Assembly (NCBI RefSeq): GCF_019320115.1
Contig: NC_089584.1
Span: forward strand, 74,493,533 to 74,557,532
DNA from: Miscanthus floridulus
Lineage: Eukaryota; Streptophyta; Magnoliopsida; Poales; Poaceae
Reading direction: 5' to 3'
Length of the DNA: 64,000 nt
Shown: piece after piece, positions 23,543 to 33,842 of the stretch
Layout: each line of letters begins with the position of its first letter
How positions within the stretch are numbered: the stretch's first letter is position 1
The notes under the pieces: model-generated
Seen by the model: the letters and a program-made list of their open reading frames with translations, nothing else
What the model was told of the DNA's origin: nothing
Databases searched by the model: none
Made by a program: the position numbers and the translations under genes

Positions 23543-26500
23543 TGTAACACCTCTGGTGTTTTGACCTAGCACTAAAACTTGACATGTCATCATATGCATT
23601 GCAAAGCATTCATAAAGTAGAAAAATTTGAATGCATTCACTAAATAAGCTTTATTTCATAAGTTGTTATGTTATGTGATGTAATGTGATCCAAAACTCTA
23701 AATAAAGATCATGACCACAAGGGTCAAATTTCATATGATCATGTGAGACCATGTGTCAATTGACAAAAATAACCCTAATGGGCCATGTAAATGGTCAAAA
23801 ATCAAAGTTAAGTAAAAAGGTAAACAAATCAAATGTGAATTCAAATATAAATCATAAAAGTCCTTTTTGCCCCTTTCGTCTATTTCAAAATCCATTTGGA
23901 ATTTGGGGGTGTGACAAAAAGCAAAGTTGAAGCTTATTTTATAAGGATCAACTTTGGTATTCAAAGTTTTTAAAGTTTACATATAAAATTTGGAGTAATT
24001 TTGAAATGATTCAAATGCTCAAATGCACCCCAAATTTGAAAATGTTCATTTAAGCAAAGTTGTAGAACTTGAAAAGTTGAGCAACTTTTATTTTTGGAGA
24101 TTTTCAACTTTAGAAAATTTGGGAGTAATTTGAATTTTCAAATGGATGGCAATTCTGTAATTCTAGTGAACAGTGCACGACCACCGCCCCACCGCCGGCG
24201 TCCTTTCTTCGGTCTTCCAGACGCGCCCATGGCCGCCCTCGGCTTCGCGCTGGCCTGAGATGGTCACTGCGTGTCATTCCCTCGCTCTCTTGGCTGCGCT
24301 ATAAAGCTTCGACGCCGTCATTGGCTTTCTTTTCTCTCCTCTGTTTCCCGACGCCGCCGCCTCAGCTCCGTCGAGCTCACCTCAGCTCCTCAGCGCAAAC
24401 CAGCCTCGGCAAAGCAGTGTCCCAGCTCCATCTCCTCCTTATGCATCCATCTAGCTAGTTTGGGTCATCTGATTCTACCTGGAACCACCGCTAGCAACCC
24501 TTCTTCCTCGCGGTCGGTGACCTCACTCGAAATTCTGTTTCACCGTGGCCAGCGTCATCCGGTGAGCCGTTGCCCTTGCTTGTTGTCTCTACAGCTTTGT
24601 CTCGATGCTGTGGTGCTTAATCCATTCTTGCTTGGTCGTTTTGCCCACTACAGTCACTGGAACACCGTCGTCGACGAAGTCTGCTCCGCCATGACCACTG
24701 TCACCGTCGACCCACGTCATCGTAGCTTCTCTGGTCTCGTTCTTTGCTCCAACGCGATCGTGGTGAGCTACTGAACCTTCCTATGCCTTTTGTTTGATCT
24801 GTACCGGCCCTAATTCACCGGTGTAGTACCACCATGCTGTTGCATCTGCCATGGCCGACGTCAGCCTTGATTCCTACTGTAATAGCTTAAGTTAATGCCT
24901 TCAATCGATGCGTCTAGTCATGGTGATTGTTTTGGTACCTTGGCCATTGCCGTTGGACTCACCGTCGGTGAGTTAGCGTCGGTCAGCGCTGTCGTCGTCG
25001 CGGTCAAAGCCGAAGGTTAGGGATGACAAGAGGGTCCCGTATGTCAGCGACTGTGTAGTTCAAAATGGAATTTTTCTATTTTCTGAAATGGATGAATAGT
25101 GTCTATTTTTGTTATTTTTGTGTAGATTTATTTAGAGCTCCAAAAATTATGAAAATTTTTGTGTGACCTCTCTGTGATGAATATTATTTAGGAAAAATAT
25201 GAAATATTGATTTACAGTACTTTTTGAATGTGATGAAAACTGCTCAATTAATTGATAAATGTAATTTCCATGATTTTTGTAGGCCACTGTATAACTCCAA
25301 AAATAATGAAATTTGTTTTGGAACACTAATTTGTCATGAGGAAGCTTACATAAAATTTTGAGGTCATTTGGAACAAGTTTGTTTTGGGCTTATTTCCAAA
25401 TTAATTCAAAAATGAATAAAAGCAAACCCTAAGTGTTGGTTAGAGTTTAGTTAATGAGTGATCTCATTCATTAAGGGTAGAACTTTGGAGTGGAACTTTG
25501 GGTAGTTCTTTAGAAGCGTAAACATTTTTGTGTGGTCCTTGATGGTAGAATTGCAAGTTGGTTTTGTTGGCTTGCAACTGTACCGTGAAGGAAAGTTGTA
25601 CTCAAGGTGTTATGATATTTCATGCACCATGAAAGCATCATGTTTACATTATCATCATGTTAAAGCATATGTTATTATTTCATGTAGAATCTGAGAGTGA
25701 ACCGATCCTAGTTGAGCAAGTTGTGGAAGAATCCTCGGCTGTCTTGGGATTCGATATTTGTGGTACTGATCTGGAACCCAAGATCATCAACGAAGGCAAG
25801 CCCTAGTTTATGCATTAAACCATTACCTTGTTTACTTTGAAAAGTTTATCACCTATGTTACCTATTGCATTAAGTTAATTAATTCAAATGTTACCTACTT
25901 GATGCATTGCCTACCTTGTTAATTGTTTACCATCCTTGAAGATGATTTCATTTACAAAGGCGTAGAATGCTTAGTATGCTTTATGGTAGGCTTTCAAAGT
26001 AAAAGTTTTGATACAATCAAAGATAGCATCCTGGCCAAAGAAAGAAAGAAGGTAGAATGAACTAGAGACTAGTCGGGTGACTTATCTTGAATATTGGGTA
26101 ATGTTGCCAACTATCTCGCTTAAAGGCCACTCATTGCGGATCTTCTGAACGAGACACTTTGTAGTACTGGTCACATACTCTGGTAAGCCTACTTCGGCTA
26201 ATCTGATACTAAGACAAATGCCCATGCACTAGGAGTGGAGAGATGACAGGAGTAGCATGTACCCTCATGGCTGGAATGTGGCCAGATTGGAGGTGTGCTG
26301 TGCTCTCGGGTGACATGGAGATGGCTTAGTATAGGAGGATCCGGTAGCGAGGTTGATATATGCAAGATTAAGTTCTACATATGTCATGTGATAAGGAATC
26401 CCTAGCTGGGACTTGAATCAATTCGAATTGTTGGTGCTCTGTGGATATGGAGACTCGTTTCAATACAAAAGCAGTGCAGGACTGGTGAATTACTAAATTT

Positions 26501-27184
26501 GAAAAAAAAAGGAATGTAATGAAAAGGATTGGAACATGGGATATGAACACTTAGTTTGAGATAATGAACCAAGAAGACTTAGGGGAAAAACTTGAAAATA
26601 GGATCAAGAATAGTAAGCTTTTGGCAAAGAACTTTTGAATCTTGCTACATCCTTACCTTGCCCCAACTCCTGCATCTCTAAAGTCTTTCACCCCCTTTTT
26701 TGTTAGGTCAGTCTTGTTGAGTACTTTTGTACTCAGGGTTTGTTAACCCTTGTTGTAGGTGAGTCGCATGCGCAGGCTTGTTTTGGTCCCTGCTGCATGT
26801 CAGTGTTTGAAGTCGATGACGATGAGGAATGATGAATGGCCTTTGGACAAGGCACTAGTTTGTATGAAAAATAATGTTAATGTAATATTATCCCACTACT
26901 ACGGTTGTATGACACTTATGTTTTTGTAAGTTTGAAACAACTGGTTTGTAATATTAAAACTTAAACCTTCCGCTTTATAATCTCTGATATGTATATTGAA
27001 AACTGTTGTAATCTGCAATGTCTGTGATTGGGATCTTATTCAGAAAAGATTCATGGATGATTCAGGTTTCCCGAGGACACCCGACACACCTGTTAAGTTG
27101 TTGGGAACTTGTGTACGCTATCAGAGGTCTGTTGAGACAATGATAGATGCATATGGGCCTGATTTCTTAAGAGGTTCTGCCACA
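23543..27184 (+). repeat. 3' LTR of C
   Basis: 3,642 bp from TGTAACACC to CTGCCACA. The boundary at 27184 is set by the TG/CA ends and by element H coding sequence starting at 27185. The LTR has an AT-rich first 600 bp, a GC-rich leader at about 24170-25030 and an AT-rich tail. The 167-codon frame at 24271-24774 overlaps the leader and is not a credible gene. Confidence 0.85.
24299..24306 (+). promoter_or_regulatory. TATA box in LTR of C
   Basis: CTATAAAG stands at the start of a C/T- and GC-rich stretch resembling a plant 5' leader, about 755 bp into the LTR. Position and context suit the element's core promoter. Confidence 0.5.
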
Positions 27185-28034
27185 ACTACCAGGGTGGTGC
27201 TAACCACTTGTGTGGTGGCCGCTATATAGAGCAGAAGGGTTTCTCCATCGGTAGGAGTAACCAAGATTAGGGCCTTCGTCAAAAGGTACTTGACCATGTC
27301 AAGTGCCTCCTAGGCCTTGGATGTCCATTCGAAGTGGTCAGCCTTCTTTATAAGTTGATAAAGGGGGAGACATCGTTCGCCGAGGCACGAGATGAAGTGG
27401 CTGAGCATGGCAAGGCACCCTATAACTCGCTATACTCCCTTCATATTCTGAATTGGGCCCATCCTTGTGATGACTAAGATCTTCTCTGGGTTTGCTTTGA
27501 TGCCACGCTTGAAGACGATGAAACCAAGCAGCATGCCCCTCGGGACCCCAAAAACGCACTTCTTGGGATTGAGTTTGATGCCATTTGCTCAGAGTTTTGC
27601 AAAGGTCTGCTCAAGATCGGCTATGAGGTGGTCAGCCCATTTAGACTTGACCACGATGTCGTCGACTTAGGCCTCAATGGTCTGCTCGATGAGGTACCCA
27701 AAACACTTGAGCATACAATGCTGGTATCTAGCCCCAGCATTTTTAGACTGAATGCCATGGTGACATAGCAAAACAATCTGAAATGGGCGATGAAAGATGT
27801 CGGGACCTGGTCGGACTCTTTCATCATGATTTGATGGTATCTAGAGTATGCGTCAAGGAAGCAGAGGGTTTCGCACCCTGAGGTAGAGTCAACTATTTGG
27901 TCTATGCGCGACAAAGGAAATAGATCCTTTAGGCTCACTTTGTTGAGACCCATGTAGTCAACACACATCCTCCATTTCCTACTCTTCTTTTGTACAAGAA
28001 CGGGATTGGCTAACCACTCTGGGTGGTACACTTT
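27185..28034 (-). pseudogene. Reverse transcriptase and RNase H start of H, broken
   Basis: Read from 28034: PEWLANPVLVQKK, CVDYMGLNK, LSRIDQIVDST, FLDAYSRYHQI, then a frame change in the FGLKNAG region. The catalytic box is Ala-stop-Val-Asp-Asp near 27665: the Tyr of YVDD is a TAA codon while both Asp remain. Further left come DHFEWTSKA and DGETLLLYIAATTQVVS, the beginning of the first RNase H. The block stops at 27185 where the C LTR ends. Confidence 0.88.
28030..28034. repeat. Target-site duplication of F, left copy (ACTTT)
   Basis: Pairs with ACTTC at 55533-55537 (one C/T difference). The coding frame of H across the gap supports ACTTC as the ancestral version. Confidence 0.8.
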
Positions 28035-28242
28035 TGTCAGTGCAGAAAGTGACCAACACATAAATATTTGTAGTTTTGCCATACGTTGTGATCAGAGATG
28101 GCCTAGCACTCAATGACACGGGATTTATACTAGTTTAGGCAATGTGCCCTATGTTTAGTTTGAGTCGGTCGGTGACCTTATTCCTAAGCCTAGGTGCTCG
28201 AAGTTTGTAGTGGGGTTACCAACGAGAAGAAGAAAGATGGGG

Positions 28243-28247
28243 GTACA
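28243..28247. repeat. Target-site duplication of E, left copy (GTACA)
   Basis: GTACA precedes the E LTR and recurs at 40682-40686; the uninterrupted site is seen in the other F LTR as GGGGGTACAAGAGG. Confidence 0.93.
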
Positions 28248-28720
28248 TGTCGACGGAATATCATCGGCAGTCCACTGAGGGGCACCCCGTGATGGTAGAT
28301 TGATCGGTAGAGGAGCGTGTAATCGAGAACAAGAAGGCAACAGAGACACATGAGTTATACAGGTTCAGGCCATTGGTATGACATAATACCTTACTTCTGT
28401 GGTCTGTTGATTTGCATTAGCTATTGTATGATTTGCCGTGAATTCGTAGGGGGTCCCTGCCCGCCTTATATGGTACGGGGGGCAAGGTTACAAGTCGGTT
28501 AGATTTGAGAGATAACTGGAAAGTAATAACAGATTACAAGAAACATGGGATCATATATATCCTATCAGATCTCGTAACATCTTTAGGATATCCTCTCCGT
28601 GCCTTGCGGGGGTCGCCGAATAGAATCATGCCCCACAAGGCTCCTTCTTGCGGGCTGGACCGCCCCTGGAGGCATAGCCCATGTGACCTATCGTGGGTAT
28701 CCGGGGTCATACCCCTCACA
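28248..28720 (-). repeat. 3' LTR of E
   Basis: 473 bp; plus-strand ends TGTCGAC and CCTCACA. It aligns end to end with 40210-40681. Confidence 0.93.
28462..28473 (-). promoter_or_regulatory. TATA-like box in E LTR (3' copy)
   Basis: CATATAAGGCG on the minus strand, matched at 40424-40434 in the other LTR. Confidence 0.45.
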
Positions 28721-29041
28721 GCTAGTCCCCGAGCACCTTGTACCCGTTGCGCAACGCCGTCTTGAGACTTTCCGAGCAGGTGCGAACCAAGACCGGGCTG
28801 TCCAAATCATGGTCCGACCACCATAAGGAGCAGCCGATCAGTTGTGAGCAACTGCCGAGCAGTGTACAACATTGCCGAGCAGTGTGTTTCGAGCACGGCT
28901 TGTCATAAGGGTGTAAGGAGCTCAAGTCCAAAATTAAAAATTCCTGCATGTAAAGTGAAGTGTGCCCACTTAGAATCCAAAAACAATGGTAAAGATACCT
29001 TGTTTATCCTTTGGATGCTCGGAGGCTTTCAGAAAAACAAA

Positions 29042-29307
29042 CACATTCACCACAAGGTGAAGTGTGCCCACTTAGTCCCTGAGCCTGATAGTAGGTGACG
29101 TAGTCACATGGTGCCAGGCTCAGAAATTAGTGAACCGTCCGAGCAGGTAGCCAGTCCCCGAGCGTAGCCTCGAGACAAAAAATGAGCACATTCACCACAA
29201 GGTGAAGTGTGCCCACTTAGTCCCCAAGCCTGATAGTAGGTGACGTAGTCACATGGTGCCAGGCTCAGAAATTAGTGAACCGTCCGAGTAGGTAGCCAGT
29301 CCCTGAG
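29042..29307. repeat. Tandem duplication of 145 bp in E
   Basis: Two consecutive units (29042-29186 and 29187-29307, the second shorter) share CACATTCACCACAAGGTGAA at the start and GGTAGCCAGTCCC near the end. They differ at only a few bases, so the duplication is recent. A partial third copy of the AAGTGTGCCCACTTAG part lies at about 28955. It sits between the 3' LTR and the antisense gene. Confidence 0.85.
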
Positions 29308-29563
29308 TTTCTGGCGTAGATATCAGATAAATCAAATTGCGGCGAGAAATTCGGAGTAATGGCCATAAAGTATCAGTTACTAAGCCTCATTAAAATGTGG
29401 AGAATTCGGAGAAAGTGGCGGCGATAAATGAGCGGCGTGGGCTACTGTGACGCGATAGCCCAAGTTGTGGCCCATCAAACCATTTTGGAGGAATTGATGT
29501 AGCGCTGATCGCGGGAACGGTTTCCCAAAAACCCTTAGAGTCAAGGCAGAGTGGGGGAGGTGC

Positions 29564-29571
29564 TTTATAAC
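29564..29571 (+). promoter_or_regulatory. TATA box of the antisense gene in E
   Basis: TTTATAAC lies 130 bp before the ATG at 29701, followed by a C-rich leader (ACTCACATCGCCTCC). This spacing suits a plant promoter independent of the LTR. Confidence 0.5.
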
Positions 29572-30599
29572 TGTGCCACCACTCACATCGCCTCCTACCT
29601 CCATCAAGCCACCCTGCTTCCTGCCTTCGCAATCCCTATGCTTCACCTTCCACATCAATCGCGAGCATTCGCCTTCAACCCTAGGACCGAACCATAGGAG
29701 ATGGCACCGAAAAAAGGGGCCATAAAGCTGAAGAAAGTGGCCACCAGAGCTAGCCGCGACGAGGAGTGGGTGCCGTCGAGGACATCGGCGGCTGATCTCG
29801 ATAAGATGGTGGCAGCGAGCGTTATCCCGACCGTCTTACTGCTGGATGGCGGCCAGCTAGCGGTGAGCCCTTCCCGACACCACATACTGATGAGGCTGTA
29901 GTATTTGAGGATTATTTCTAACGAGGGCTAGGGTTTCCTGTCCACCCCTTTCTGAGGGATCTTATGGAGTTTTGGGCGATTAGCCTCTGTAATCTACACC
30001 CCAACACCATTCTGCATGTTTCTATCTTTATCCATTTCTACGAGGCATTTCTTGGTGTTCTGCCACACTTCAACCTCTTCAGGCACTTGTTCTATCTAAA
30101 GAAGAAGGGGGGCAGCAGTTCAAAGGTGGTCAGCGGTGTGTACCTGCAGCTTAGGGATGGGATGGCCAACAAGTATATCAACATTCCGCTGAATACCTCC
30201 CTGAAAGGTTGGAACTCTAGATGGTTCTATATCAAATAGAGTCACCCGTTGATTCGATGCGACATCCACTACATCCCGGTTAACCATAGTAACTGGTCGA
30301 AGAGACCCAACAACGCTGAAATGGAGCAGGTAATGGAACTTCTAGAATTGAGTAAAGGCTTGGAGCTTAGGGGTGAACTAGTTGCAGCTAGTTTCATAGT
30401 TTAGTGCATCCAACCCTGCAAAGAGAGGGCCCACCCGGCGTTCAACTTTAAAGGTGACAATGACGGTACCCATGAAAGCACGGACCGCCTGTCGAAGAAA
30501 GAAGTGATGGACCATGCCATGGATCTATTTTCTTCGAATGTCTCATTCAGTTGGCCTAAAGGGATGAAGGCTTTCAACTGCACCAACCCGCCTCCTCAG

Positions 30600-30679
30600 G
30601 TAACCATTTTGCTTCGCGTCTATCAGGCAATAATTGCTGAGCATAGCACTGACTCACTTATGAAAAGATTCATTCGCAG
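30600..30679 (+). other. Intron 1 of the antisense gene
   Basis: CAG|GTAACC ... TTCGCAG|GATAGG, 80 bp. Not a multiple of three: removing it moves the reading into the frame that is open at 30704-30970, which is strong support. Confidence 0.8.
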
Positions 30680-31739
30680 GATAGGTCAATATACTTTTCA
30701 AATGTGCCGAGAGCTGATTGGCCAAAAGGAGTAGATCCTCAGCGGCCACTGCAGCATGAAGAAGGTGAGACGAGCTCCTCGTCAAATAGTCCATCCCCAG
30801 TGTCAGAGAAGGTCCATAGGAAGAGACTGGCAGTAGATGAGCCAGCCCAAAAAAGGAGAAAAACCGCCAGCTCTCATGCACACAAACCAGGAGGCATCTC
30901 TCTTGGAGAGGGCCGAGTAGTTCGGCCACCACGAACTGCTGTGCTAGAGTGGTCGGACAATGACGAAGACTAGTCAGCACCTCCACCGAGCACGATGGAG
31001 GTGCCGGCGGATAGTGTTGCTCCCAAGCATCGAGCAGGGGAAAGTTATGGTTGGGCAACGGCGGACGCCCCAACGATGCAAAGTACTGAAGCCCCCAAAC
31101 AACGCACGGAAGGTGGGGCCACCGAGCACCAAGAAGAGCGGCAGCCCACTGTGGAGGCGCAGGAGTCCTCCCACAAGGTCGATCAAGCAGCCGCGCCTTG
31201 TTACTGAGAAGCCGATATGATGTAGTGCGACGCCGAGACCCATGACCTCAGAAGCAAAAATGACGACTGCCCCCATCCAGGAGTCCCCAAGTGTTCGGCG
31301 AACAGAGGACAAGCCAGCCGTCGCTCCAAGCAGACCTGGCGATGGTGAATCATTGGCGCACACGATGGGCGCGTCGGCGACCGCAACCGTGGCTATGACT
31401 GAAAAGGTCGTTACCATGGAAACAGAAACTGCGGCTGCTGTTGATGCGCCGGAGGTTATAGACGCCACCCCGTCAACTACTGAGGAGCAAACGTCGTCAC
31501 CCGCAGGGGTGCCAGGAGTGGTCAGAGCGGTGGTCCGACCACGGAGCCCCCCGAAGGTGCCTCAAGCAACGATGGAAGAGGACGAGGTCGTGGAGATCGA
31601 GCGCGCCGCGCCTGAGCCCCAGTCTGTCTAGATTCTCCGGAAACATTGGGAAGAGGTGGTAGTCATCGAAGAAGAAAACACCACCAGAGAGATAAAGAGG
31701 TTGAAATCCGCCGTCACTAGAGTTATGACTCAAATCGAG

Positions 31740-31814
31740 GTGAGTGCCATGCCAATAACACCGATAAATGTTGTCGGAAGATCAAGGTTTATCTTTTGCA
31801 CTGTTAACCCGTAG
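31740..31814 (+). other. Intron 2 of the antisense gene
   Basis: GAG|GTGAGT ... ACCCGTAG|GGGATA, 75 bp, between codons. It contains an in-frame TAG at its acceptor that splicing removes. Confidence 0.75.
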
Positions 31815-32181
31815 GGGATAGCTCGGATAGCTGAACAACGGCACCAATTGATAAAGAGGATGGAGCCCCTCGCTGAGGAAAATAAGATACTCCGAGAGGC
31901 TTTAAGTCTTTCGAAAAAAAGTATTCAAAGGGCCCAGTGGGAGCGGAACCTTGCGGAGTCAAATTCGCAGGACCTTGAACATCAAAATGGGGTTCTGTTC
32001 GAGCGACTAACGGTGTCGTCCGAGCAACTGAAGAAGACATCTGAGGAGCTGGCAATTGCATCCAAGGAACTTAAAAAGATGTCTGAGCAGTTGAGCAAGA
32101 AAAACGTAGAACTCGATAGTAAAACTGAACAGCTCGACCGGAAGTGCCAGCAGTTGGAGGATGCATCCAAGCTGAAATCGG

Positions 32182-32256
32182 GTATTCTTTTTCACATAAT
32201 GTGCTTTGCAGTAAGTCGCCGTATATTTTGTTTTGTCTTATCTTTTGTGCTGGCAG
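32182..32256 (+). other. Intron 3 of the antisense gene
   Basis: TCGG|GTATTC ... GTGCTGGCAG|AGCAAG, 75 bp. The split codon G|AG gives Glu and continues the coiled coil, whereas read-through would insert a Phe/Cys-rich hydrophobic stretch. Confidence 0.82.
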
Positions 32257-32361
32257 AGCAAGATGCAGAACTCAATCGGCTTCGCCAGACCATCGAACAA
32301 ATCCGACAAGAGAAAATGAAGGAGTCGGATCGAGCCAACAAGTTGGCCGAAGAATTGAAAG

Positions 32362-32436
32362 GTAGGCTTCCCTTGATCGGAAGTGACACCGTAATTCTTT
32401 TTTTTTTACCGTGATGAACCATTGTAATTCTTGCAG
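32362..32436 (+). other. Intron 4 of the antisense gene
   Basis: AAAG|GTAGGC ... TTCTTGCAG|ATTATC, 75 bp. The split codon G|AT gives Asp; the intron has a T-rich tract before the acceptor. Confidence 0.82.
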
Positions 32437-32851
32437 ATTATCGTCATAAAACCAAGGCACAGTTCGATGTGCTGGTGCAAGAGGCCAAAGTCTAGAAGGA
32501 CAACTTCAACACTATAACTGCTGCAATAAAACCAGTGCTAGACTGCGTCGACGTTGAACCAGCGCCCGTCCTGATGGTAGGCAGCAAGGGCCAGACACCA
32601 TTGTGCAGAGATGCAAGGCGGCGTGGGAAAACTTCAACCGCGATGCTGTTTTGACCGCCGCTACTCATGCCCTTGCGGTTGTTTGGTCCCATTATCCATC
32701 CGTCGACATCTAGTTGATAGGTGGTGGGTTTGCTGATGGGCTGAGCGATGCGCAGACCCAGCAGCTGGAGGATGACGTTGAGGATGTGGCAAAAGTGCTT
32801 GTCGGCGATATAGACTTGTTTGGTGAAACTGAAGCTGCTAGCGAAGCTTAA

Positions 32852-33537
32852 AGAACTGCTCGGATATTACCTCCTGTATTACATGATTTATCTGGCTAAG
32901 AAGAATCTGTGTATTATGGACTCGATGCTCTTTTTCCTAATATAAGTTGTGTTTGATCTTTTAGTTTTCACTGAACTAAATGCCTTAGTTAGTGATCTGT
33001 AACGCATAACGCAGAGCCCATGCGTATGTTGGAGAAATAGGCATTGTCATAAGACCGTGTCCTGCCGGCCGACATGCCGAGCACCGAGCTCATGGTACGT
33101 GTGGTGGGGTGTTAGAGCCTTGTTGCCCTCCAGAATTGCTATTGCGAAAAAACATTCTGCCCAGCAGCCAATGTGAATAACGTGGCAAGAGAAATGGCTA
33201 AAGCAGCGTCCGAGCAATTAATTCATAACTGAATTCTAGGCCTTGACTAGCCCATAGTCCATAATGTTGAGCGCGGAGGCATTGACACGTGTAGGACGAA
33301 CGGGCATGGCCAAGGAACCACAGCCGACCAACTGTAACACAGAGGGTGGAGCCCCTAGGCACGTGTAGGATGTAGTCGGGGACTGGGTCGTTTCCATAGA
33401 TAACAGAAGGAAAAAGGTGTGCTGTTTGACGATCGGCGGGCTATGTTGCAAAAATTGAAAGTGCAACACTGTCGTTGTTTTTGTAGGAAAACCTACGCGT
33501 CCTGAAGGAAGCATAGTAGGCGATTTTCTGAAAAATC
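32852..33537. other. Spacer downstream of the antisense gene
   Basis: About 690 bp between the ends of the antisense gene and the convergent integrase. It probably contains the 3' untranslated region of the antisense gene (AT-rich at 32860-33000). No further gene is seen. Confidence 0.5.
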
Positions 33538-33700
33538 GTGTTCGGTGATTGGGAGTTAATGTGCTCGGTGATTTGGAGGAATCGTGCTCGGCGATTTGGA
33601 GGAATCGTGCTCGGTGATTTGGAGGAATCGTGCTCGGCGATTTGGAGGAATCATGCTCGGCGATTTGGAGGAATCGTGCTCGGCGATTTGGAGGTATTAG
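33538..33700. repeat. 23-bp minisatellite in E, about six units
   Basis: Unit GTGCTCGGTGATTTGGAGGAATC at 33561, 33584, 33607, 33630, 33653 and 33676, with a degenerate copy at about 33538. Units differ only at T/C of CGGTG/CGGCG and one G/A. The period is not a multiple of three, so the long minus-strand reading frame here is an artefact of the repeat. Confidence 0.93.
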
Positions 33701-33842
33701 TCGAGCGTATTGGAGGCCATCGCGGTGTGGCTTATATTCCACTAACGGTAGTTGAAGCTTATGATGAAGGAAAAAATGTAGACAAATTATGGAGACCAGA
33801 ACTTTATTAATATTAAAGTAAAGAATACATATCTATGTTATT

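Larger units (their letters stand above)
5402..27184 (+). mobile_element. Element C: Tekay-like chromovirus, 5' part outside the window
   Basis: Seen as an RNase H fragment (5403-5842), then, after the 16.1-kb insertion of B, integrase plus chromodomain (21984-23372), a polypurine tract and a 3.64-kb LTR starting TGTAACACC. That LTR start, LTR size and the RNase H/integrase motifs match the Tekay (Del) clade. C is interrupted by A/A' at its left visible end and by B inside pol. Its right LTR end (CCACA at 27184) abuts the RNase H region of element H, so C inserted into H. The left half of C, its 5' LTR and the other copy of its target duplication should lie left of the window. Confidence 0.85.
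29701..32851 (+). pseudogene. Antisense five-exon gene of E (gypsy-type transposon domain plus coiled coil)
   Basis: Starts at ATG 29701 and ends at TAA 32849-32851. Exon 1 carries a domain at 29880-30240 (DEAVVFEDYF, FWAISLCNLHPNTILH, AFLGVLPHF) of the kind annotated as 'putative gypsy type transposon' (Pfam Transposase_28) in plant proteins. Exon 2 is Ser/Pro-rich with a basic KRRK stretch. Exons 3 to 5 form a long coiled coil (EEN, SEQLKKTSEEL, KELKKMSEQL) and an acidic C-terminus. Introns 30600-30679, 31740-31814, 32182-32256 and 32362-32436 are GT-AG; each joins exons in matching phase, and two split a codon exactly (S-E-Q and K-D-Y). Exon 1 has a frameshift near 29850 and stops near 29920, 30237 and 30402; exon 2 has a frameshift near 31220; further TAGs lie near 31629, 32492 and 32713. 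Function unknown. Such antisense ORFs recur in Tat elements. Confidence 0.85.

Noticed and set aside
24271..24774. 167-codon plus-strand frame in the C LTR
   Set aside because: Its ATG lies upstream of the likely TATA box at 24299 and the sequence is GC-rich leader; no domain is visible.
28505..28949. Short frames around the E 3' LTR border
   Set aside because: They cross the LTR boundary and recur at the other LTR with different ends; no coding signal.
33538..33700. Possible CRISPR-like array
   Set aside because: The repeats are directly adjacent with no spacers, in a plant retrotransposon; a minisatellite.
33236..33742. 168-codon minus-strand repetitive protein
   Set aside because: Produced by the 23-bp tandem array, whose period is not a multiple of three; no start context or domain.
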